A stretch of DNA of 15,161 nucleotides from CAZGAH01 sp964523295 (GTDB lineage: Bacteria > Desulfobacterota > Desulfovibrionia > Desulfovibrionales > Desulfovibrionaceae): assembly GCA_964523295.1 (NCBI GenBank), contig CAZGAH010000099.1:1-15161 (forward strand), written 5' to 3'. Of this stretch, positions 6,831-13,171 are shown one piece after another. Position numbers and translations under genes: made by a program. The first letter of the stretch is position 1, and every line of letters starts with the position of its first letter. The notes below the pieces were generated by a model. It ran no database searches. It saw nothing but the letters and a program-made list of their open reading frames with translations, and had not been told where the DNA came from.

Positions 6831-6968
6831 TATAGTATAGCATGATACGCCAAAGACTCTGGCCGCCTTGGCCTGAGTCATCGCGCTATCGACAACTGCC
6901 TTTACGCCTTTGCGTCGAATTGTCTCTTAGGCTGATCGATAAAGCTTTCTGGCATCGTTCGGTTTCAT
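6831..6968 (-). pseudogene. N-terminal remnant of an IS630-type transposase with internal stop
   Basis: From ATG at 6968 the frame reads MKPNDARKLYRSA, a TAA stop at 6929-6927, then ETIRRKGVKAVVDSAM and TQAKAARVFGVSCYTI. The opening MKPNDARKL and the helix-turn-helix AARVFGVS-YTI are typical of IS630-family transposases, which bind their ends through such a domain. A single base change (for example from AAA, CAA or GAA) explains the stop. The catalytic DDE part is missing. The sequence passes in frame into the unrelated remnant to its left at a TA-rich point (CTATACTATAG), and IS630 elements insert at TA. It is a dead fragment and shows past transposition and deletion here. Confidence 0.7.
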
Positions 6969-7395
6969 AGGAATACAAGGTTTAATCCAAGGGAGGATTA
7001 TGAAGTGTTTGTTACCCTAAGAAATGATTAGAGTGCTTTTGTGACCATCGTGTCTAATAAAATTTTCGTCAATGGCAATTATTTGAATACTTAATGAATT
7101 TGTATCATTCGAAACTATCGAAAAACAAACAATTAGTCATAGCGAAGCCCAGCTATAACGATTTCGAGGTTCAGCAAGCCAGCGTCCAGGGTACCGAAGA
7201 CTACGACCTGGTTATTTCCACATACCCGACTACCAGCATTGTGCATCCGGAATGTGCGGATGCAATTATGGTATGCGGCGACGAGAAAAGTGCGTTTGCG
7301 TTGGTGAGGACTCAAAATATTATAAACAGCTGTTTTTATGGGAAAATTTATAGCTGCGAAAGAAAATGAAAAATAAAAAAAATTTAGAAAAAGTA
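6969..7395. other. AT-rich island with no convincing gene
   Basis: This stretch is far richer in A+T than the neighbouring genes, with multiple short stop-interrupted frames. A good Shine-Dalgarno (GGGAGG, near 6988-6996) precedes an ATG that opens only a 6-codon frame. The right end is a run of A-rich sequence leading into the promoter at 7396 and may act as an UP element. The composition and the neighbouring transposase remnant suggest acquired or decayed DNA. Confidence 0.5.
7094..7369 (+). CDS. Doubtful 91-residue hypothetical ORF in AT-rich island
   Basis: ATG-started frame of 91 codons. The middle (TEDYDLVISTYPTTSIV, HPECADAIMVCGDEKS) looks protein-like, and it could be a surviving piece of a decayed gene whose upstream part is broken by stops. 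There is no Shine-Dalgarno before the ATG, the family is not recognised, and the antisense frame is also open. It ends shortly before the pilM promoter, in the same direction. Confidence 0.2.
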   Translation: MNLYHSKLSKNKQLVIAKPSYNDFEVQQASVQGTEDYDLVISTYPTTSIVHPECADAIMVCGDEKSAFALVRTQNIINSCFYGKIYSCERK

Positions 7396-7424
7396 TTGAC
7401 AATATCTTGTGCTCTGGGTATCCG
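7396..7424 (+). promoter_or_regulatory. Sigma-70-like promoter of the pilus assembly operon
   Basis: A perfect TTGACA (7396-7401) is separated by 17 bases from TATCCG (7419-7424). A long A/T-rich tract directly upstream (about 7365-7395) resembles an UP element. It is followed by a ~225-base untranslated leader to the pilM ATG. A 6-bp hairpin (CGCAGA / TCTGCG, 7439-7457) lies near the predicted 5' end. Confidence 0.6.
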
Positions 7425-7653
7425 TTCACGAAATCTAGCGCAGAAAGGGGATCTGCGTGTCGGGGGGAAGGGCAAGTTATCAAGGTGAGTGGGCTGTAAC
7501 GTGAAGAAGCGAGACGCAGATGGGCGAAGGTGAAGCCGGAGGAAGAGGGCGTCGGTCGGTTTATTGGCGTTTCTTTTCGCAGTGCGAGGCCTTGCGGAAC
7601 GCTTTGGCGTGGAACTCGCTGTATTGTGATGAAAATCTGCGGAGGAAGCGCTG

Positions 7654-9177
7654 ATGGCAGGCGGCAAGGGGACGTCAACGGACAAGCTGCTGGAGATGAT
7701 CCGGGGCAAAGGCGGCAAGGGCGCAGTGCCTCCGCCGCCCGGGCCAACGGTCTCAACGCCGTCGGCAGATGTGCAAGGGGAGGGTGCGTCCGGAGCACCA
7801 GCTGTAAAGCAGCCGGAAAAGGCCGGGGGTAAAAAGCAAGGGGCGAAAATTTCCCTTCCGAAGCTGTCCGGCGCGGGCAAGCTTCCCGCATTATCGGGCC
7901 TGTCGGACAAGCTCAAGCTGTCAGGTCTTTCTCTGGGCAAAGGTGGCGGAGGCGCCAGCGGCGTTGTCGTGGGCGTGGATTTCGGTCCGGACAGCCTGCG
8001 CCTGGCCAAGACCACCGGGACTTCAGGCAAACGCAAGCTGGTTGCGTTTCGCAGCGTACCATACGATCCGAACATTCCGCCCAATTCGCCGGAATTTACC
8101 GGTTTCCTGCGTTCAAAGCTCAAAGATTTCTGCAAAGGCGACCATACGTTTCAGCTCTGGACGCTGATTTCGTCGGCCAAAGCGGAACTGTGGAACATCA
8201 GCATCCCGAAGGTTCCGCGCCGGCAGGTCATGGACGCCGTATTCTGGACGGTCAAGAAGGAAAAGCAGTTCGACGAAGCTGAATTCGTGCTCGACTTCGA
8301 CGTGCTGGGCGAGATTGCCGACAAGGGTGTGCCCAAGCTGGCGGTGACGGTGTACCTGGCGCCGCGCAAGCAGGTCGAGGAAGTGCAGAATCTCTTTTCC
8401 AAGGCCGGCTACAAGCTCAACGGCGTAACCATCGCCCCCATCGCCATCCAGACCCTGTTTCGTACGGGCTGGATTCAGACTGCTGCGGGTACGTACGCAA
8501 ATCTGTACGTAGGCCGCAACTGGTCACGTATCGATATTTTCAACAAAGGCAACCTGGTGCTCAGTCGGGGAATCAAGGCCGGGACCAACAGCATGGTCGA
8601 GGCGCTTGCCGACAGTTACAACATGAAAAAGGGAAGCAAGAGCAAGAACGCTTCCTTCAGCATGGCCACCGTATCGCTGGAAGAGCCGGTCATTTCCATG
8701 AGCCTGGGCGATGAAGAGCCAGCCATAGTCTCGCTCGAGGGCACGGCGGGCGGCGCCGGCGGCAAGGGCATGGATTTCAACCAGGCCAGACTCGTACTTT
8801 TCAACAAGCTCCTCGGACAGGGCGAGGTGACGGGCGATCTGGGACAGGAGCTGAACGAGGCGGAAGTCGTCGACATGATTCTGCCTGCTGTCGAGCGTCT
8901 GGTGCGGCAGATCGAGCGGACCTTCGAATATCATAGCACGACCATGGGCAACGAGCCGGTCGAGCAGATTTTCTTTTCCGGCGCCATCTGCACCAATCGC
9001 TTGATGCTGCAGTACATGTACCAGCAGCTGGGCATCGAATGCCTCGTTCTTGACCCGCTCAACCCCGAGAATCTTCATCTGGGCAAGATGCCGGTTCCCG
9101 AATCAACGGCCGACCGACTGGAATACAATCTGGCCATGGCCATCGCCCTGGCCACCCACCCCGTCACCCCCAACCTG
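7654..9177 (+). CDS. pilM: PilM/MshI-like actin-fold pilus assembly protein (3' end in gap)
   Basis: PilM-type proteins are cytoplasmic actin-like ATP-binding proteins that anchor the inner-membrane PilNOP complex. The ATG is preceded by GGAGGA seven bases away. Residues 1-103 are a low-complexity Lys/Gly/Pro/Ser extension with LSG-rich repeats (KLSGAGKLPALSGLSDKLKL), absent from usual PilM. The fold then begins with VVGVDFGPDSLRLAK (phosphate-binding loop 1, about 105-119), continues through WNISIPKVPRRQVMDAVFWT, YVGRNWSRIDIFNKG with SRGIKAGTNSM (loop 2, about 285-313), and a conserved EQIFFSGAI (437-445). An inserted segment (about 323-375) is Gly/Ser/Glu-rich. The 508 readable residues end in MAIALATHPVTPNL at the N run. 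The N-terminal extension may be a partner-binding tail. It is the first gene of the operon. Confidence 0.85.
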
Positions 9178-9187
9178 NNNNNNNNNN
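9178..9187. other. Assembly gap (10 N) between PilM and PilN parts
   Basis: Ten Ns separate two stretches that both contain a similar motif (MAIALA...VTPNL). If PilM and PilN are one polypeptide the real gap length must be two more than a multiple of three. The join may be a contig break at a repeat. Confidence 0.9.
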
Positions 9188-9956
9188 CATTGACAAATAT
9201 CCACTACGTGCCAATGAAATCTCCGGGTTGATGGTCATGGCCATTGCCCTGGCCAGCAACACGGTCACCCCCAATCTGCTGTTCACCTTCAAGGACAAGG
9301 AGCGGCAACGCCAGTCCGAGATGGTGGACAAGGTCATCTACGCCATCACGGTTGTCGTGCTGCTGGCCCTGTCCGGGGTCTGGATGTGGCAGAACAGCGT
9401 GATCAACTCGGCGCGGGATCAATATCGGAAAAATGAGGCCGAGATCAAGAAGTATACCCCGAAGGCCGACGAGGCTCTGCTCCTGGGCATGGCCGAGAAG
9501 GTGAATGAAATGAACCGGGAGCTTAAACGGGCCAGTCTGCGCTACGAGGGGTTGGCTGCGTTGAGCGACCTGAGTTTTCTGACTCCGGCCAATGTCAAAC
9601 TGCTCAGCGTGGGCATGGAGTTCGGACCCTACGTCGAATTGTTCGAGGAAAAGGATGCCAAGGGTGGGAAGCCGGATCCTAAAGATGCCAAGAAGGCTGC
9701 CCCCAAACCCCCGCCCAAGCCTGCCGCCAAGCCGGGCGTAACCAAAGAAAATCCAAAATTTCTGCTTGTTGACGGCTTCATCGAAGGGCCTGACCCGGAA
9801 CAATTCAATGCCAATTTCAGCCGGTACATCATCCGTTTGGAAAACTCTCCCATGTTCGACATGCCGAGCATCGTCAAGCAGAACGACGAGGAGTTCGGCA
9901 ACAAGGGTCGGGTGATGCGGTTCACCATCAAGGTTCCGCTCACGAAAGGAGCATGA
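9188..9956 (+). CDS. pilN: PilN-like inner-membrane protein, apparently continuous with a PilM C-terminus
   Basis: The frame is open from the N run to a TGA at 9954-9956 (255 readable residues). It begins with a PilM-like ending (GLMVMAIALASNTVTPNL then LFTFKDKE) and runs without a stop into a PilN-like body: a transmembrane helix at about 49-67 (VIYAITVVVLLALSGVWMW), a coiled coil at about 70-122, a segment LTPANVKLLSVGMEF, a Lys/Pro/Ala linker at 152-188, and a C-terminal alpha-beta part. The INLLP start typical of free PilN is absent, so this is probably the C-terminal half of a PilM-PilN fusion. PilN pairs with PilO in the periplasm. It ends one base before the pilO ATG. Confidence 0.75.
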
Positions 9957-9957
9957 C

Positions 9958-10497
9958 ATGGCCAACATGCCGGTTTCCATATCCAAACAGACCCTGAGCA
10001 AACTGGGCGTATGCATTGGCATTGTTGTCGCGTTTGTGGCCTTTCTGCTGCTGCCGAACGTCATGACGAGCAAGAAGATCAACAAGGACATCGTGCAGCT
10101 GCAGGCAGAGATAGAGCGGCAGAAAGTGCTCTATCCGGTTTACGAGGAACTGAAAAAGAAGCTTGAGACCAAACATGTCAAGGAGTTGCAGATCGCGGCC
10201 CTGGTGCCACTGACCGAGGCGCAGATCAACGATATCACCACCCAACTGGAGCAGATGGGCGCCAATGTGGGCTTCTCGGTACAGACGGTGCTTCCCGATC
10301 CGGCGTCTTTGGCCAAGGAAACCGGCCAGCTCGGCGTAAGCTGCGAGATGTTCGGGACCTATGACAATTTTCGCAAGTTACTCCTTGCTCTGGGTGGTCT
10401 GCCCTCGCTACGGCATATTGAAAAAGTCGAGGTGAAAGAGGCCGCCAATGGCGTGAATATCAGCATGCGTCTGCAACTGGCGGTCACGACAGGATGA
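9958..10497 (+). CDS. pilO: PilO-like inner-membrane assembly protein
   Basis: A 179-residue protein with a short cytoplasmic N-terminus, one transmembrane helix (about 15-33, LGVCIGIVVAFVAFLLLPNV), a charged coiled coil (about 38-72), and a C-terminal ferredoxin-like fold (VSCEMFGTYDNFRKLLLALG, LRHIEKVEVKE). This layout is that of PilO/MshJ, which dimerises with PilN to form the periplasmic ring linking PilM to PilP. The ATG sits one base after the pilN stop, with AAGGAG seven bases upstream, so translation is tightly linked. The stop TGA overlaps the ATG of a 47-codon ORF. Confidence 0.82.
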   Translation: MANMPVSISKQTLSKLGVCIGIVVAFVAFLLLPNVMTSKKINKDIVQLQAEIERQKVLYPVYEELKKKLETKHVKELQIAALVPLTEAQINDITTQLEQMGANVGFSVQTVLPDPASLAKETGQLGVSCEMFGTYDNFRKLLLALGGLPSLRHIEKVEVKEAANGVNISMRLQLAVTTG

Positions 10498-10637
10498 ACG
10501 TACGGCGCCGCTTAGAGGCCCCCGCCAAACCTGAAGGTGACGTACCCCTCCGGACGGGCGGGGATATGGACTCCCTGATGACAATGACGTTATGCGCAAC
10601 GAACGTTCTGCCGGGATGGTGCTATGGAAAAGCGTGA
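10494..10637 (+). CDS. Possible 47-residue coupling ORF between pilO and pilP
   Basis: An ATG at 10494-10496 overlaps the pilO stop as ATGA, and the frame runs 47 codons to a TGA at 10635-10637, crossing the pilP start at 10624. The product (MNVRRRLEAPAKPEGDVPLR, later MDSLMTMTLCATN) matches nothing I know. It would fill the only substantial gap inside pilM-N-O-P and could keep ribosomes moving from pilO to pilP. It may equally be chance, since the start codon arises from the common ATGA sequence. Confidence 0.3.
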   Translation: MNVRRRLEAPAKPEGDVPLRTGGDMDSLMTMTLCATNVLPGWCYGKA

Positions 10638-11139
10638 AAAAATAATTGTTATTCTCCTGTCAATAGTCCTGGCATACGGCGCCTATGCATTCTTGTTTTC
10701 CGGAGATGGCAGCAAGGTCGATACGGTAGCCAAGCTGGTCAAGCCCGAGGATTTGGAGAAGATCAAGAAGAAGGTTCAGGAAACGGTTTCCAAGGATCCT
10801 CTTTCCGAGCTTGAGCAATACCGTATCGCCGTAGCCGAACGCTCCTGGACGGTGAATCCCTTTTACGACCGGAGCAAAGATCTTCCCAAGGAAGACAAGA
10901 AAAAGTCGACCGCGGGACTTCCCGAAGGCGTAACTCTGACCTACAGCGGTTTCATCAGCGACGGGCATAAGATTTACGCGATTATCAATGGTATGGAATA
11001 CCTCGAGGGCGACGAACTCGATGTTGCCGGATTCTACGTGAAAACAATTACTGAGAAGAAAATCGTGGTCGGGCAGAAGGACGAGAATGGCAACATCCTC
11101 GATCAGCTTGAGTTTTTTCTGGATGAGCAGGCCTTTTAA
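10624..11139 (+). CDS. pilP: PilP-like (MshK/GspC-type) linker protein
   Basis: This 171-residue protein has an N-terminal transmembrane helix (about 7-25, IIVILLSIVLAYGAYAFLF), a Lys/Glu-rich linker, and a compact C-terminal beta domain: GVTLTYSGFISDGHKIYAII, then NGMEYLEGDELDVAGFYV and ITEKKIVV. This is the homology-region-type beta domain of PilP/GspC proteins that contacts secretin N-domains. Unlike PilP of Pseudomonas it is anchored by a membrane helix, without a lipidated Cys, as in GspC. A GGGATGG sequence lies upstream of the ATG. It sits directly before the secretin gene, as expected for the protein that joins the platform to the pore. Confidence 0.75.
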   Translation: MEKREKIIVILLSIVLAYGAYAFLFSGDGSKVDTVAKLVKPEDLEKIKKKVQETVSKDPLSELEQYRIAVAERSWTVNPFYDRSKDLPKEDKKKSTAGLPEGVTLTYSGFISDGHKIYAIINGMEYLEGDELDVAGFYVKTITEKKIVVGQKDENGNILDQLEFFLDEQAF

Positions 11140-11234
11140 ACCACAGAAGGCTCGTGCCGGGACCTGTCAGGATTGGCTTGACGCTTTCATGCGTTTCGGA
11201 GCGTAGCTAAACCCTTTTGCAAAAGTTGAACTCC

Positions 11235-13106
11235 ATGAAAAAGCACGTATCGATTTCCATGGCGATGGTCGCGCTGTCCTGCCTCTGCCTGCTGTTGTCC
11301 GGCGGCTGCAAGAAGGACGTCGAGAACCAGGACGCCTTTGTCCAGAAATGGAAGGCAAACGCAGAGCAGTCGCAGGGCAGTTCGCCCGTGCTCGAGGCTC
11401 CGGCTGACAGCGATGACAAGAATCTCTCCTGGGACGAGGGCTACGAGGAGGTCAGCGACATGCTTGACGATCTCGATGTCGAAAAGCCGCTGCCCAAGGT
11501 TCCCGTCAGCCTGGAGATGCGCAAGGCCAATCTCGTCGCCGTGCTCGCCGCGTTGTCCAAGGCGGCCAACCTGAGCATCATGGTCAGCCCGGGTATCCAG
11601 GGTCAGGTGACCGTCAGCGTCAACAGCCAGCCCTGGGACGAGGTCTTCCAGGGCGTCATCAAGACCCAGGGTCTGGCCTATTCCTGGGAAGGGGACATCC
11701 TGCGCGTCAAGACCAGCGACGACATGAAAAAGGACGTCGAGATCACTGCACTGAAGGCCAGGTCCATGGTCCAGAAGATCATGCTCAAGCGCATCGAGCC
11801 ACGGGTCACGCGTATCATCAAATTACGCTTCATCACGCCTTTGGCCATGAAGAATATCATCTCGGCTGTTGTCTTCCACCAGGAAGTCAGCTCGTACAAA
11901 AAAACCGAGGAAGCGAAAAAAGGCGCCGAGGCACTGACCAAAGAGGGCGAAGAGATCAAGGTCAAGTACCGTGAAGAGGGCGACGGCATCGGTCAGGGCG
12001 AGGGCGGCCAGAAGCTGAGCTACAATGTCGAAGGCTACGTCGACATCGACCTGGAGTCCAATGCCATCATTGTGCAGGCGCGCAAGCCGATCATGAAGGT
12101 TATCTACTACCTGGTGCGCAAGCTCGATCGTCCGCGCGCCCAGATCAAGATCAAGGCCTGGATCGTGGAAACCGATAATGCCACAGCCCGGGAACTGGGC
12201 ATGCGCTACGGAGGCATGTACCAATACCAGCATCCCGGCAGCCCCAACAAGTTCATGGTCGGCCCCGGCGGTCAGGGTGGCAGCGTGCAGACCTACAATC
12301 AGGGCTGGGGGTATTCCTACGGCAGCGAGGCCGGCAATTACAACTACGTCAACCCCTCCGGCCCGCAATCCGGCCGTTATTCCTCCATGTACGGTTCCGG
12401 CATCTCCGGCCAGGGCATGGTTCAGGGTATTCCGCTCACCGCAGCGAACGTCGCCTCGGGCTATGCCTTCAGCTTTCTCTACGGCGTCATCGGGGAGAAT
12501 ATTCTCGATATGCAGCTGCTGGCCATGCAGAAGGAGGGGCGCATCACCATTCTCTCCAGCCCGTCCATCACCACGCTCGACAACAAAGAAGCCCTGACCG
12601 AAGACGGCGAAGAGGTACCGTACGTCTATTACGACGACATGGGCCGGCCTCAGGTTCAATGGAAGGACGCCGTGCTCTCGCTGAAGATCACGCCGCAGGT
12701 TATCGACAAGGAGCATCTGCGGATGCAGATTCAGATCAAGAAGGACGAGGTGGACATGACGCGCGCCGTGCTCGGCGTGCCCCTGATCAAGAAAAAGAAG
12801 ACCGAAACGAATCTCGTCACCCGCAGCGGCGAAACCATCGTCATCTCCGGTCTGGTGCGCAAGCGCGCGGACACGACAGAAAACGGCGTACCGGTGTTGA
12901 AGGACATCCCCATGGCCGGCTGGCTCTTCAAGAGCGACGTCACTGCCGGCGATCACAAGGAAGTGCTCATTTTCATCACCCCGCGCATCCTGCCGCCCTG
13001 GAAACCGTCGAACATCCAGAAAAGCCAGGAGCAGATTGAAAAGGAACTTAAAGAAGACGGCATTGTCGACTCCGACAAGCTCAACTCCATGGATGTTTCG
13101 CAATAA
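11235..13106 (+). CDS. pilQ: Lipoprotein secretin (PilQ/MshL-like)
   Basis: This protein forms the outer-membrane pore. Counted from ATG 11235 it has 623 residues; an in-frame TTG at 11217 is a less likely start. A lipoprotein-type signal peptide ends in LSGGC with Cys25. An STN-like domain (about 91-163, MRKANLVAVLAALSKAANLS) is followed by a NolW-like domain (about 195-298) with a Lys/Glu-rich insertion (220-262). The secretin barrel (about 300-587) starts RAQIKIKAWIVE and ends VPVLKDIPMAGWLF then KEVLIFITPRI. A Gly/Tyr/Ser/Asn-rich insertion (about 330-398) lies early in the barrel domain. The final 35 residues are charged and may bind a pilotin or peptidoglycan-linked partner. The position after pilP and before an ExeA/MshM-type ATPase supports a pilus or secretion role. 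Confidence 0.92.
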   Translation: MKKHVSISMAMVALSCLCLLLSGGCKKDVENQDAFVQKWKANAEQSQGSSPVLEAPADSDDKNLSWDEGYEEVSDMLDDLDVEKPLPKVPVSLEMRKANLVAVLAALSKAANLSIMVSPGIQGQVTVSVNSQPWDEVFQGVIKTQGLAYSWEGDILRVKTSDDMKKDVEITALKARSMVQKIMLKRIEPRVTRIIKLRFITPLAMKNIISAVVFHQEVSSYKKTEEAKKGAEALTKEGEEIKVKYREEGDGIGQGEGGQKLSYNVEGYVDIDLESNAIIVQARKPIMKVIYYLVRKLDRPRAQIKIKAWIVETDNATARELGMRYGGMYQYQHPGSPNKFMVGPGGQGGSVQTYNQGWGYSYGSEAGNYNYVNPSGPQSGRYSSMYGSGISGQGMVQGIPLTAANVASGYAFSFLYGVIGENILDMQLLAMQKEGRITILSSPSITTLDNKEALTEDGEEVPYVYYDDMGRPQVQWKDAVLSLKITPQVIDKEHLRMQIQIKKDEVDMTRAVLGVPLIKKKKTETNLVTRSGETIVISGLVRKRADTTENGVPVLKDIPMAGWLFKSDVTAGDHKEVLIFITPRILPPWKPSNIQKSQEQIEKELKEDGIVDSDKLNSMDVSQ

Positions 13107-13107
13107 G

Positions 13108-13156
13108 CCCGACCGCTCGGGTCGCAAGCTGGCCGGACCGCCGCATGGCGGTCCGG
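13108..13156 (+). repeat. Two adjacent hairpins between the secretin and ATPase genes
   Basis: The first has arms CCCGA and TCGGG (13108-13121). The second has perfect 10-base arms CCGGACCGCC (13133-13142) and GGCGGTCCGG (13147-13156) around a GCAT loop, extendable by two pairs including one G-U. No T-run follows, and the ATPase Shine-Dalgarno GGGAGA starts right after it, so an mRNA-processing, stability or translation role fits better than full termination. Confidence 0.7.
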
Positions 13157-13171
13157 TCGGGAGATACGGCC

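Noticed and set aside
7133..8135. Two minus-strand frames covering the pilM leader and start
   Set aside because: They cross a strong plus-strand promoter, leader and the pilM start, are Pro/Ser-rich without domains, and lack Shine-Dalgarno sequences.
9188..9231. Short alternative C-terminus of PilM after the N run (LTNIHYVPMKSPG, then stop)
   Set aside because: It is only reached by reading the N run as exactly ten bases. A different frame after the gap continues the PilM-like motif and is much more credible.
11172..11210. Possible promoter (TTGACG plus a TAGCTA-like box) before the secretin gene
   Set aside because: Spacing is 20 bases, and no good -10 is found at 16-18 bases.
11823..13127. 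Minus-strand frame opposite the secretin gene
   Set aside because: The plus strand encodes an unmistakable secretin; the antisense frame has no recognisable features.
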